Of a DNA stretch of 64,000 nucleotides, positions 55,729-64,000 are shown piece after piece (positions within the stretch are counted from its first letter, which is position 1; each line of letters begins with the position of its first letter). The notes under the pieces were generated by a model. The model saw nothing but the letters and a program-made list of their open reading frames with translations, was not told where the DNA came from and ran no database searches. The translations under genes and the position numbers were made by a program. Source of the DNA: Nostoc sp. PCC 7524 (GTDB taxonomy: Bacteria; Cyanobacteriota; Cyanobacteriia; Cyanobacteriales; Nostocaceae); the NCBI RefSeq assembly GCF_000316645.1, contig NC_019684.1:2943501-3007500 (forward strand). The letters run 5' to 3'.

Positions 55729-56753
55729 GCGTTTACCGGTCTAATGAAGTACACTAAATCAAATAAAACTGTACATCTTCGCCAGGGTAAAAATGAAAGC
55801 ATATTCGCTCGATTTACGCCAAAAAATACTTGATACATATAAGACAGGTGGAATATCACAACGTCAGTTAGCCAAAAGATTTTGTGTAACTTTAAGCTTT
55901 ATTGAGAAATTACTTAAACAATATAGAGAAACAGGAAGTATCGCGCCTAAAGTCAGGATGCAACAAACTCCACCAAAGCTAAATGAAGAACAATTGAATG
56001 TTCTTTTTGAAATAGTAGAAGCCAAGAATGATGCCACTTTATCAGAAATTCGTGAGCAACTCAAAGAGAAGACAGGGATAACGATTGGTATTTCCACAGT
56101 AGACAGAATGTTACAGAAGATGGAAATCAGCTTAAAAAAAACATTGCACGCCGCAGAAAAGGAAACTGAGAGAGTTCAATTATTAAGAGTCCAGTTCTGG
56201 CTCTTAATTCAAGGAATACCTGCTGATCATCTGATTTTCCTTGATGAAGCTGGAGCTAATCTATCTTTGAGCCGACATTCTGCTCGTTCCCCTAAAGGTA
56301 AAAGAGCGCATGGTTCTCGACCTCAAAAACGCAGTAAAAATGTTTCGATAATTGGTGCAATTGGTCTGAGGGGTGTGATTAGTCAATATAGCATTTTAGG
56401 TGCAACTGATGGGCTGACATTTGAGGCTTATATTGCTCAAAAATTAGTTCCTAAACTTAAGGAAGGTGATTATGTAATCATGGACAATTGCTCAATTCAT
56501 CAAGGTGGAGATATTGAAGCACTCATTGAGGCTGCCGGAGCTAAGTTGATTTATTTACCACCATATTCTCCTGATTTTTCCCCTATTGAAAATTGTTGGT
56601 CGAAGCTGAAGAACATACTACGTTCTCTTGGTGCTAGAAGTTATCCAGATTTAGCAAAAGCAATTGAAATGGCTTTTAACCAAATCTCTTTAAATGATAT
56701 TTATAATTGGTTTACCCACTGTTGCTACTGTACTTCACCAGACTGAGAAACGC
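55729..56753 (+). mobile_element. IS630-type insertion sequence, second type, apparently intact
   Basis: 1025 bp with imperfect inverted ends of about 24 bp (GCGTTT..., both with ATGAAGTAC/GTGAAGTAC inside). TA flanks on both sides (55727-55728 and 56754-56755). The ends and transposase differ from the element at 1354-2485, so this is a separate IS type. Confidence 0.85.
55793..56746 (+). CDS. IS630 family transposase
   Basis: A 317-residue DDE transposase in one uninterrupted frame. The N-terminal helix-turn-helix is GGISQRQLAKRFCVTLSFIEKLL (about residues 18-40). The catalytic residues are D151 (FLDEAG), D231 (VIMDNCSIH) and E266 (SPIENCWSKLK), with the D34E spacing that is usual in this group. 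Many relatives are split by a programmed frameshift into two frames; this one is single. The ATG lies 64 bp inside the left end. Confidence 0.92.
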   Translation: MKAYSLDLRQKILDTYKTGGISQRQLAKRFCVTLSFIEKLLKQYRETGSIAPKVRMQQTPPKLNEEQLNVLFEIVEAKNDATLSEIREQLKEKTGITIGISTVDRMLQKMEISLKKTLHAAEKETERVQLLRVQFWLLIQGIPADHLIFLDEAGANLSLSRHSARSPKGKRAHGSRPQKRSKNVSIIGAIGLRGVISQYSILGATDGLTFEAYIAQKLVPKLKEGDYVIMDNCSIHQGGDIEALIEAAGAKLIYLPPYSPDFSPIENCWSKLKNILRSLGARSYPDLAKAIEMAFNQISLNDIYNWFTHCCYCTSPD

Positions 56754-56857
56754 TATAACCAGCCAAAACTAAAATAATTATGTCCCGAAAATTATTTTGA
56801 AGTACAAGTCAGAAGCTTCAATTCCAGCAGTATTTGAAAAAATATCAAACTTACCCA

Positions 56858-57784
56858 ATGCTAGAGCCAAGCCTAAACCAACAAGATAACCAGACTTCAT
56901 ATAAGTTTGTCAAACTCAGCAATGCAACAGCTATCTTTTATGAGAAGCTGACATATCCTACTTTCCGCTCACGCCTGAAAAATTTAGATGCTGATCAATC
57001 TATAGTTGCTTTAGGAGTACATCAAGGTTCACAACCTGTAGGGTTAATTTTAGCTGAAGCTTCCTCCAACCCAAAAATTGCAGAAATCCTTTCGTTATTC
57101 GTAATACCAGAACATCGGGGATATGGACTAGGTAAAACTTTGCTTTCATATCTTGAAGAAGAACTTTCCCAAAGTAGTTTTTCTCAGGTCAATTTAGTTT
57201 ACGTGCCTAACGCTACAACTCCATATTTGGAAAAAGTTCTCAAACAATGTAATTGGTCTACCCCTCAGCTACGTATGTTAGTTTGTTCTGGACCAATAAT
57301 TAACATCAAAGATGCTTCTTGGTTAAAACTTGCTGATGCTCTACCTCTTGGGTACAGCATATTTCCTTGGGTAGAAATAAGCACACAAGAGAGAGAATCC
57401 ATTCAAGCACAACAAGCAATCTCTGCATGGTATCCTGAAATTCTCTCCCCTTGGACAGAACCAGAGATAATTGAGCCGCTCAATAGCTTGGGATTACGCT
57501 ATGAAAACCAAGTTATTGGCTGGATGATTACACACCGAGTTGCAAGAGATACAATCAGATATACCAAACTTTTTGTGAGAGAAGATTTACAACGTTTAGG
57601 TCGTGCTATTCCCTTATTAGCAAAAGCTATTAAGCTTCAGCTAGAAACACAAGAGGATAGCCAAGCAGTATTTACTGTATTAGCGGATAACACCCACATG
57701 GTTAAGTTTCTCCAGAAAAGATTAGTTCCTTATCAGGTATTTGTACGCCAATCTTGGGGAACAACAAAAGTATTTGAAATGTGA
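56858..57784 (+). CDS. GNAT-family protein with two acetyltransferase-like domains
   Basis: About 308 residues. The first domain has a complete acetyl-CoA loop (LFVIPEHRGYGLGKTLLSYLEEEL, with RGYGLG at about residues 90-95). The second half has GNAT-like secondary structure (YENQVIGWMITHRVA...LFVREDLQRLGRAIPLLAKAI) but a weaker loop, so only one half may be catalytic. Substrate unknown. The ATG at 56858 is preferred to the TTG at 56834. It lies just beyond the IS630 element, whose insertion may have displaced its promoter. Confidence 0.75.
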   Translation: MLEPSLNQQDNQTSYKFVKLSNATAIFYEKLTYPTFRSRLKNLDADQSIVALGVHQGSQPVGLILAEASSNPKIAEILSLFVIPEHRGYGLGKTLLSYLEEELSQSSFSQVNLVYVPNATTPYLEKVLKQCNWSTPQLRMLVCSGPIINIKDASWLKLADALPLGYSIFPWVEISTQERESIQAQQAISAWYPEILSPWTEPEIIEPLNSLGLRYENQVIGWMITHRVARDTIRYTKLFVREDLQRLGRAIPLLAKAIKLQLETQEDSQAVFTVLADNTHMVKFLQKRLVPYQVFVRQSWGTTKVFEM

Positions 57785-57843
57785 GATAAATCTAAGGATT
57801 AATCTAATAGCAACTTTAAAGAGTGTATGAAGTATAAAAAATA

Positions 57844-57877
57844 AATACCTTCTTCTGAATGTTGAAGAAGGTTATTT
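57844..57877. terminator. hairpin between convergent GNAT and small peptide genes
   Basis: CCTTCTTC (57848-57855), loop TGAATGTT, GAAGAAGG (57864-57871), flanked by AAATA and TTATTT. Suited to stop transcription from both sides. Confidence 0.65.
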
Positions 57878-57914
57878 CTTGAATTAAGTTTTATCAGATA
57901 GTTCTAATCAAAAT

Positions 57915-58085
57915 TTAGAAACTGAACCTAACGCCTGCCTTAACATATGCGCCGTCTTTCTGATTGTAGCCACCTTCAGCATAAACTTCACCTTTTCCTC
58001 CCATGACTACTTCTAGTTCGAGGTCTGATAGTTCGGAAAATTCTCCTTCAACTGGATTTAAATCAGAGATTATAATGTTAGCCAT
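57915..58085 (-). CDS. small double-glycine leader peptide (56 aa)
   Basis: A short gene with MANIIISDLN at the start, a leader-like acidic stretch (EFSELSDLELEVVMGG) and a GG at residues 29-30. After the GG comes a 26-residue core (KGEVYAEGG, then VKAGVRFSF). Double-glycine leaders are cut by C39-peptidase exporters in bacteriocin-type systems. AGGGGGA lies 10 nt before the ATG at 58085. The N-terminus resembles that of the 82-aa protein at 17400-17648. No modifying enzyme or transporter lies beside it. Confidence 0.68.
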   Translation of the reverse strand: MANIIISDLNPVEGEFSELSDLELEVVMGGKGEVYAEGGYNQKDGAYVKAGVRFSF

Positions 58086-58605
58086 GATAATTTTCCCCCT
58101 AAATTTATATGGTATTTAATGAGAGTGTTTTATTTGTCTCATTCTGTAAAATATAGTCTTACTTTTGGCGGATAAATTCAATGTTTTGGAAATCAAATAT
58201 CGTGCCAAAACTGATGCAGTTATGAAGTTATTGAAAATTTCTTAGTAAGTTATTAACCCAAATAATTTAGGGGCTAATGTATGGATAGCATTTTGCACTC
58301 TTGGCTATTAACTATTGCTTATAATCATCCGTAATTCCTGTGTTAGTTTACTCAACACTTAGAACTTTCCACTGAGTATGGACAATTTTACGGTGCTACA
58401 AGTATTTTTTACGTTAAAACATGGTACAATTATACTACTCATGCAAGATTCAATGCTCGTTTTAGTCAGGCGAAAGCGTTCAGCAGTGTTATGACTGTTG
58501 TACAACGTGATCGCTTGGCTTTTATGCTAGGAATAAAGCAACATGAACAGTCTATAAATTAAATTCATAATTACGAATTACGAATTATTAAACCAGGAGG
58601 ATGTC
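58086..58605. other. intergenic region with a possible protein remnant
   Basis: About 520 bp. A frame without a start codon, 58347-58562 (71 codons plus stop), reads like protein (YGQFYGATSIFYVKTWYNYT, then RFNARFSQAKAFSSVMTVV) and might be a gene fragment. The rest is AT-rich. An AGGAGG ribosome binding site for ssb lies at its right end (58596-58601). Confidence 0.4.
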
Positions 58606-59139
58606 ATGAACAGCTGCGTTTTAATGGCGGAAATTATTCAAGAACCGCAATTACGCTATACATCAGATAACTTAGCAGTCACAGAAATGCTAGTGCAGTT
58701 TTCCAATTCCCAGAAGCCGGATGATGCGCCGGCGACTTTAAAAGTTGTGGGCTGGGGGAATTTAGCAACAGAAATCCAGCAAAATTATCACCAAGGCGAT
58801 CGCGTGATTATTGCCGGACGTTTAGGAATGCACACAGTTGAGCGTCAAGAAGGTTTTAAAGAAAAACGTGCTGAATTGACTGTACAACAAATTCAATCTT
58901 TAAGCAGTGCTTTTACACCATCGTCAGCACCAGCCAGAACTCCAGCCGTCACAGAAACTCTACCACCACCCCCACCAGCAAATAACGTTCCTAGTTACGA
59001 GCCTCCACGCCCAGCTGCTACTCCTGTTGCCAGTCCCGTGAATGTCACACCCCAGGTGAACACTTACGAACCTGTCACCACACCCAGCAACTATCAACCA
59101 GTGGTAGAAGAACCAGATCCAGATGATATTCCGTTTTAG
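58606..59139 (+). CDS. ssb: single-stranded DNA-binding protein
   Basis: A 177-residue SSB. The OB-fold domain is at residues 1 to about 103 (MNSCVLMAEIIQEPQLRYT...VVGWGNLATEI...GDRVIIAGRLGMHT). A disordered Pro/Thr/Ser-rich linker follows, and the C-terminal tip is EPDPDDIPF, the acidic peptide that recruits replication and repair proteins. It has fewer aromatic residues in the OB domain than E. coli SSB, and may be the second, divergent SSB seen in many cyanobacteria. AGGAGG lies 5 nt before the ATG. Confidence 0.9.
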   Translation: MNSCVLMAEIIQEPQLRYTSDNLAVTEMLVQFSNSQKPDDAPATLKVVGWGNLATEIQQNYHQGDRVIIAGRLGMHTVERQEGFKEKRAELTVQQIQSLSSAFTPSSAPARTPAVTETLPPPPPANNVPSYEPPRPAATPVASPVNVTPQVNTYEPVTTPSNYQPVVEEPDPDDIPF

Positions 59140-59435
59140 GTGGGGATTGGGAACTCTTAAGAAGCAGAGGGGCAGAGGGGCAGGGGAGCAGAGGAGCAGG
59201 GAGCAGGGGGAGTAAAACTCTTCAATTTTGAATTTTGTAGGCGCAAGCCTTGCCGTAGGCTATTTTGAATTTTGAATTGATTAGCCCATTGCGAATTGGT
59301 ATTACGCCGCGCCCCTGCCCCAATTCCTCTTATCCCCATGCCCCACACCCAACAAATATTTAAGCTATTCTACTGAAATGCAAAACTACTGTTAAAATCC
59401 AAATAATTTTTACTCACTATTCATACCGTAATCCT
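59140..59435. repeat. STRR array and TTTTGAATT palindrome
   Basis: GGGGCAGA/GGAGCAG units (59160-59212) are followed by the short-form TTTTGAATT repeat (59224-59278), the same as at 34971-35022. The remainder is the upstream region of the ABC ATPase gene. Confidence 0.8.
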
Positions 59436-61319
59436 ATGAGAGAAACTATCCTAGAAGTTCGCAATCTCCAAGTAGAATTTTCCGGTGATGGGGATACTAT
59501 CAAGGCTGTTGATGGTATTTCGTTTGAGCTAAAACGAGGAGAAACTCTAGGAATCGTAGGAGAATCTGGTAGTGGTAAATCAGTCACATCGCTAGCGGTG
59601 ATGGGTTTGTTGCAGCATCCCGGTAGAATTAGCGGTGGGGAAATTAGCTTTTCTGCTCAAGCGAATGGTAAACCAATTAATTTAGTCGAGTTATCGCCAG
59701 AGGAAATGCAACTATACCGAGGCGGCGACATCGCGATGATTTTTCAGGAACCCATGACTTCCCTGAACCCGGTTTATAACATTGGATTTCAACTGACAGA
59801 AGCCATTCAGCGTCATCAAAATGTGACGACAGCCCAAGCCCAACAAATTGCGATCGCAGGTCTACAAGAGGTTAAACTGCTACCTAGTGATGAGCAAATC
59901 AAACAGCAATATATCGATACCTGGCCGCAAACTAACCCCAACACTCCCCTTGATGAATACAAGTTGGCGCAGTTAGTTAAGCAGCATAAAGAAGCTATCT
60001 TAGAACGTTACCCGCATCAACTTTCGGGTGGTCAATTACAACGGGTGATGATTGCAATGGCTATTTCCTGCAACCCATTGCTACTAATTGCAGATGAACC
60101 CACCACAGCCTTAGATGTCACAGTTCAAGCTACAATTATTGACCTCCTCAGAGAATTGCAGCAAAGCCGTGACATGGCGTTGATTTTTATCACCCACGAC
60201 TTGGGACTAATTTCCGAAATTGCCGACCAAGTAGCGGTGATGTACAAAGGTAAAATTGTCGAATACGGTGCATCAGAGCAAATTTTCAACCATCCCCAGC
60301 ATCCCTACACCAAAGGTTTGGTTGCTTGTCGTCCCACACTCACCCGCCATCCCCACAAACTTCTGACAGTCTCCGATTATATGACTGTGGAGGAAACAGC
60401 AACGGGACAGTTGATGATTCAGGCGAAAGAACCCTCACAACCGCCAGAAATTTCCTCCGAAGAAATCTATACGAGATTGGCAAAGTTAGAAGAACAGCCA
60501 CCCCTGTTAAAAATCCAAGATTTGAAAGTTGGTTTTCCTGTACGTGCTGCATTTGGTACTAAGAAACGCTACCACATGGCAGTCAATGGTGTTTCGTTTG
60601 ATGTCAAACCAGGAGAAACCTTGGGCTTAGTGGGAGAATCTGGTTGTGGTAAAACCACACTGGGCCGAACCTTGCTGCGATTAATTGAGCCAATGAGTGG
60701 TCAAATTATCTTTGATGGGCAGAATATTACCAAACTCAAAGGCGAACCATTGCAAAAACTGCGGCGAGAAATGCAAATTGTGTTTCAAAATCCCTTTAGC
60801 GCCCTTGACCCCCGGATGAAGGTTGGGGATGCAATTATGGAACCTTTGTTAATTCACTCTGTAGGTAAAACCAAAAAACAACGGTTACAAAGAGTAGCAG
60901 AACTGTTAGAAAGAGTGGGTTTAAGTGCAGATGCCATAAATCGCTATCCGCACCAGTTTTCTGGTGGTCAACGCCAGAGAATTTGTATTGCTCGTTCCTT
61001 GGCGTTAAACCCCAAATTTATTATTTGTGATGAGTCGGTTTCAGCTTTGGATGTGTCAGTACAGGCGCAGGTATTGAATTTATTGAAAGAATTGCAAGAT
61101 GAGTTTCAACTCACTTATATTTTCATTTCCCACGATTTAAGCGTCGTGAAATTTATGAGCGATCGCATTTTAGTCATGAATCGTGGTCAAATTGTGGAAC
61201 AAGGTACAGCCGAAAGCATCTACCGCGAACCTAAAGAAGAATATACACAAAAATTAATTGCTTCGATTCCCACAGGTAGTCCAGAACGGGTACGCTCTCG
61301 CCATATCCGCACAGCTTAA
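59436..61319 (+). CDS. dipeptide/oligopeptide-type ABC transporter, duplicated ATPase
   Basis: A 627-residue protein with two complete ATPase domains in one chain, like E. coli GsiA or fused DppD-DppF. Domain 1 (residues 1-280): Walker A GESGSGKS, signature [14 protein letters not shown], Walker [13 protein letters not shown]. Domain 2 (residues about 360-620): Walker A GESGCGKT, signature [14 protein letters not shown], Walker [13 protein letters not shown]. An Asp-Glu-Ser in the second Walker B replaces Asp-Glu-Pro. It probably drives uptake of peptides or similar solutes; no permease is adjacent. Confidence 0.9.
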   Translation: MRETILEVRNLQVEFSGDGDTIKAVDGISFELKRGETLGIVGESGSGKSVTSLAVMGLLQHPGRISGGEISFSAQANGKPINLVELSPEEMQLYRGGDIAMIFQEPMTSLNPVYNIGFQLTEAIQRHQNVTTAQAQQIAIAGLQEVKLLPSDEQIKQQYIDTWPQTNPNTPLDEYKLAQLVKQHKEAILERYPHQLSGGQLQRVMIAMAISCNPLLLIADEPTTALDVTVQATIIDLLRELQQSRDMALIFITHDLGLISEIADQVAVMYKGKIVEYGASEQIFNHPQHPYTKGLVACRPTLTRHPHKLLTVSDYMTVEETATGQLMIQAKEPSQPPEISSEEIYTRLAKLEEQPPLLKIQDLKVGFPVRAAFGTKKRYHMAVNGVSFDVKPGETLGLVGESGCGKTTLGRTLLRLIEPMSGQIIFDGQNITKLKGEPLQKLRREMQIVFQNPFSALDPRMKVGDAIMEPLLIHSVGKTKKQRLQRVAELLERVGLSADAINRYPHQFSGGQRQRICIARSLALNPKFIICDESVSALDVSVQAQVLNLLKELQDEFQLTYIFISHDLSVVKFMSDRILVMNRGQIVEQGTAESIYREPKEEYTQKLIASIPTGSPERVRSRHIRTA

Positions 61320-61383
61320 ATATAGGTTACAGGCGATCGCTCAACTCATACCAATTCTCTATGAGGTTGCATCAAATAAATGA

Positions 61384-61413
61384 TGTAGAGACGTTGCATG
61401 CAACGTCTCTACA
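61384..61413. repeat. perfect 30-bp palindrome
   Basis: TGTAGAGACGTTGCA and its exact complement, identical to 39379-39408. Confidence 0.85.
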
Positions 61414-61454
61414 GTACAGAATAAAGTGCATCTTGATCAAGAAACGGTATCAGC

Positions 61455-61615
61455 ACTTCGAGTCTAGAACTTGGAATTTCGAGTTTGGAACTTGAAACTT
61501 CGAGTTTGGAACTTAAAACTTCGAGCTTGGAACTTGGAACTTCGAGCTTGGAACTTGGAACTTCGAGCTTGGAACTTGGAACTTCGAGCTTGGAACTTGG
61601 AACTTTGAGATCAGA
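61455..61615. repeat. GAACTTGGAACTTCGAGCTTG minisatellite
   Basis: About seven to eight copies of a unit of about 21 bp (GGAACTTCGAGCTTGGAACTT), with the first copies more diverged. The frame at 61513-61761 that reads across it (repeated SKFQVPS) is derived from the repeat. The whole 61320-61717 region is non-coding. Confidence 0.85.
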
Positions 61616-61717
61616 ACTGGAATGACCGAGATTTTTACTGCAATGATGGTGAAGGGAAGGCGATCGCTCTCATTATGATCACCATCTCTCCCATAATTAC
61701 CAGCATCGGTGCTGTAA

Positions 61718-62053
61718 TTATGTATTATTTTTCCCCAAGTTATACTTAACCTCAATCTCAAAATTACTTTCTGCCGAGCCTTCAGTTAAAAATGGGATGC
61801 CTGTTTTACCACCTAACTTGATGCCAAACTTAACTGTTACTTCCTCTGCTTCTGGTAAGTTCTTGAATGCACCAACAGCTAACTTGGCATAACCCCGAAT
61901 CTTGTCTTGAAAGTCTTTAATATTTAGCGTAGGTAAACCATCACGATATCCTGGTTCTTCCTCTTCTATCTCTTCAGGAGCAGTCTTAGATTCTACATAG
62001 ATTGTGTACTCTTGATCATCGTCCTTGACAATCAGACTTTGTACTTCTGACAT
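61718..62053 (-). CDS. Trypsin-co-occurring (Trypco1/CU044_2847-like) domain protein
   Basis: A 111-residue protein that begins MSEVQSLIVKDDDQEYTIYVESK and ends in a beta-rich part (EVTVKFGIKLGGKTGIPFL, then SNFEIEVKYNLG). This layout matches small proteins named CU044_2847 or Trypco1, which recur next to trypsin-like or caspase-like proteases and STAND NTPases in bacterial conflict systems. It is divergent from the caspase-nSTAND gene with 69 bp between the starts, so both are probably controlled from one region. Its role is unknown; sensor or protease target are the usual suggestions. Confidence 0.7.
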   Translation of the reverse strand: MSEVQSLIVKDDDQEYTIYVESKTAPEEIEEEEPGYRDGLPTLNIKDFQDKIRGYAKLAVGAFKNLPEAEEVTVKFGIKLGGKTGIPFLTEGSAESNFEIEVKYNLGKNNT

Positions 62054-62122
62054 TTAAGAGCCTCAGTTAGTTTTTTAGTTAATATTCTAGTAATATTACG
62101 GAAAAACATCTGCCAAGGAAAT

Positions 62123-64000
62123 ATGGCTCGATATGCTCTGGTAATTGGCATTGCCAAGTATGACAACTTCGATAACCTACCAAAAACCGTCAATGATGCC
62201 GCACAAATCACACAGCTACTCAGAGAACATGGTCGGTTTGATGTGCAGCCATTACCAAGGAAGTTAATCGAGAGTGAAAATAGTTGGCAAGTCACGCCTG
62301 ATAAAAAATTAACAGGACAAGAACTCGGACAGGCATTAAACACATTTTTGTTAGAGAAAGCCAAAGGTGCTGAGGCGTTAATTTATTTTGCTGGACATGG
62401 CTTTGAAGCAACTAGCAACACAGGAGTGAAGAAAGGGTATTTAGCGACATCTGATTGTGCTAAAGATGGAGTAAAGGCGATCGCCTTTGATGATTTCAAC
62501 ACCCTGATTAGTAAATCCCAACTCAGCAGCTTGGTGGTACTGTTGGATTGCTGTTATGCTGGGTCGTTACTAGAGAGAAGCTTTATCAACTCTAGTTTTC
62601 CGGTGTTTAACAGTAAGACTGACTATTGTTTAATTACCGCTTCCCGTGCGTTTGAAAGAGCTAGAGAAGATGCGGAAGGCGGAATTTTTACCCAAGCTGT
62701 GCTGAAAGGATTAGCTAGTTCCCAAGCTGATGAGGCTAGGGGAGAAATTAACGTTAATGACTTGATAAGTTTCATTTCACGGGAACTGAAGGACAGCGGC
62801 CAAGAACCAATATATATGGGTGGCGGTAGATCAATTCCTTTGGTTTGGTATCCGCCGAGAAATCCGGTAGCTGTTGGGGTGGTGAGTGAAGAATGTCCCT
62901 ATCGAGGCTTAGAAGCTTTTGAGAAACAACACGCCAAGTTCTTTTTTGGTCGGCAAAAAGTTGTTAACTATATCCAACAAAAACTAGCTCAAGCGAATTT
63001 TGTCCCGATTATTGGCGCGTCGGGAAGTGGTAAATCTTCTGTGGTGCGGGCGGGTTTAATTCCGGTGTTAGAAAAAAATGGTTGGCGCATCTTAGAACCA
63101 ATTTTACCGGGAGTTGAACCGTTAGCTGAGTTAAAACGAGCCTTTACACAGTTGTTTGAACGCACAAAAATTAGAGAAATTTCAGCTTTGATTGACACGG
63201 AAGGTTTATCTTCAGTAATTTCGCAGCTGACTGGTTCTGAACGTTGCTTGTTGGTGGTAGACCAATTTGAAGAAATTTTTACCCTTGGTGCTAAGGAAGA
63301 AGAGAAACAGCGATTTATTGAGTTGTTAACTCAAGTTGATGAAGGGCGGTTAGCAATTGTCACCACAATGCGAGCTGATTTTTTGGAATACTGTTTAAGC
63401 TATGAGTCGCTGACACAACTAATTCAGGAACAAGCTGTGTATATGCCGCCATTACTGGGGGCAGAATTAGAAGAAGCGATCGCATCCCCAGCCATGTTAC
63501 AAGGTTATCAGTTAGAAAGGGGATTATTGGGAGCGATTCAGCAAGAAGTATTAGGACAAGAGAAAGGCTGCTTACCATTATTGCAGTTTGCCCTAACTGA
63601 ACTTTGGGAACAACGCGATCGCACAACTCACCAGTTAACAGTTGCTAAGTTTAACGCACTAGGTGGAGTCATTGGGGCGTTGAATCGTCATGCAGAACAG
63701 ATGTATGCAGGTTTTTCCGAACAGCAGCAAGCTTGGGTAAAGCGGATTTTCTTAAAACTGGTGCGTACTGGTGCAGCAGATAAGGATACGCGACAGCGAC
63801 AGCCAAAACAAGAATTGCTAAGTCTTGCTGGTGAGAACTCAGGCAATCAGGAGGCTACAAGTGACATTTTAGAGCAACTAATCCAAAGTCGTCTGTTGGT
63901 ATGTGACACTGAAAATACGGGGGAAATTTGGGTCGATTTGGCGCATGAAGCTTTGATGGAAGGTTGGGAGCAGTTTGCTGAATGGCGTAAAGAAAACCGA
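62123..64000 (+). CDS. caspase-like protease fused to an nSTAND NTPase (partial, runs off right edge)
   Basis: An uninterrupted frame of 626 codons from the ATG at 62123 to the window end. Residues 1 to about 235 are a C14 caspase-like (orthocaspase) domain with the catalytic His92 (YFAGHGFE) and Cys144 (LLDCCYAG). From about residue 258 an nSTAND-type NTPase starts (CPYRGLEAFEKQHAKFFFGR), with Walker A GASGSGKSS (298-306) and Walker B LLVVDQFEEIF (Asp380). The part seen at the end (LAHEALMEGWEQFAEW) is typical just before WD40 repeats or similar sensors, which should lie beyond the window. Such proteins are thought to sense a threat and trigger proteolysis or cell death. Confidence 0.88.
   Translation, partial: MARYALVIGIAKYDNFDNLPKTVNDAAQITQLLREHGRFDVQPLPRKLIESENSWQVTPDKKLTGQELGQALNTFLLEKAKGAEALIYFAGHGFEATSNTGVKKGYLATSDCAKDGVKAIAFDDFNTLISKSQLSSLVVLLDCCYAGSLLERSFINSSFPVFNSKTDYCLITASRAFERAREDAEGGIFTQAVLKGLASSQADEARGEINVNDLISFISRELKDSGQEPIYMGGGRSIPLVWYPPRNPVAVGVVSEECPYRGLEAFEKQHAKFFFGRQKVVNYIQQKLAQANFVPIIGASGSGKSSVVRAGLIPVLEKNGWRILEPILPGVEPLAELKRAFTQLFERTKIREISALIDTEGLSSVISQLTGSERCLLVVDQFEEIFTLGAKEEEKQRFIELLTQVDEGRLAIVTTMRADFLEYCLSYESLTQLIQEQAVYMPPLLGAELEEAIASPAMLQGYQLERGLLGAIQQEVLGQEKGCLPLLQFALTELWEQRDRTTHQLTVAKFNALGGVIGALNRHAEQMYAGFSEQQQAWVKRIFLKLVRTGAADKDTRQRQPKQELLSLAGENSGNQEATSDILEQLIQSRLLVCDTENTGEIWVDLAHEALMEGWEQFAEWRKENR

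Noticed and set aside
61455..61615. Possible CRISPR array or coding minisatellite
   Set aside because: Units are contiguous without unique spacers, and the frame through it (SKFQVPS repeats) has no start signal.
1..64000. tRNA genes
   Set aside because: No convincing T-loop (GTTCGAATC-like) with matching acceptor arms was seen by eye; a covariance-model scan would be decisive.

Overview
The window comes from a cyanobacterium, most likely a filamentous heterocyst-forming one of the Nostoc/Anabaena type. The evidence is indirect but consistent: frequent HIP1 octamers (GCGATCGC), short tandem heptamer-like repeats of the STRR kind (CCCCAAT/CCCCAGT, CAATAGG, GGGGAG-type), a cytochrome c6 gene, an ECF sigma factor beside its probable anti-sigma partner, a group 2 sigma factor, a fused molybdate permease/ATPase, PEP-CTERM proteins, a ComFB/CdgR-like protein, and a caspase-nSTAND protein. 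No rRNA, tRNA or CRISPR array was recognised.

Layout. 1-2.8 kb: the 3' end of alaS, a PEP-CTERM protein and an intact IS630-type element. 2.8-15.7 kb: leuS, a GGCT-like gene, an ECF sigma/anti-sigma pair, an L,D-transpeptidase, a ComFB-like protein, an M23 peptidase, an LD-carboxypeptidase and a YihQ-like GH31 glycosidase; several of these act on the cell wall. 15.7-17.7 kb: a tnpB-only IS605-type element whose TnpB seems to have lost a catalytic residue, then a small leader-type peptide gene. 18-31 kb: petJ, a GNAT, a group 2 sigma factor, priA with a repeat tract inside its reading frame, kdpABC, a ROK glucokinase and a creatininase-family protein. 31-38 kb: an Rpn remnant, a Gly-rich Calx-beta/RTX protein, and a sulfotransferase near an APS kinase. 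38-44 kb: an MFS transporter and a molybdate region (modBC, modA and a ribbon-helix-helix/Mop protein) with matching inverted repeats upstream of both transporter units. 44-48 kb: repeat-rich DNA with 131-bp inverted MITE copies around a PEP-CTERM gene and a broken IS4-type transposase. 48-61 kb: a nucleotidyltransferase/phosphomannomutase fusion with a degenerate mutase half, an Rpn-family protein, ABC ATPases, an FAD monooxygenase, a TPR protein, a second intact IS630-type element, a two-part GNAT, an unlisted 56-aa double-glycine peptide gene and ssb. 61-64 kb: a Trypco1-like gene divergent from a caspase-nSTAND gene that runs off the right edge.

The observations most worth following are: (1) the RHH-Mop protein and its candidate operators, whose half-site spacing differs by 11 bp between modA and modBC; (2) a TnpB with a palindromic repeat inserted exactly where the RuvC-II glutamate should be; (3) a 46-bp palindromic element found inside two other repeats, with compensatory changes in its stem; (4) two small peptide genes sharing a MANI-type N-terminus; and (5) the caspase-nSTAND/Trypco1 pair. 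All functional statements come from reading the sequence and remembered family features; no searches were run.
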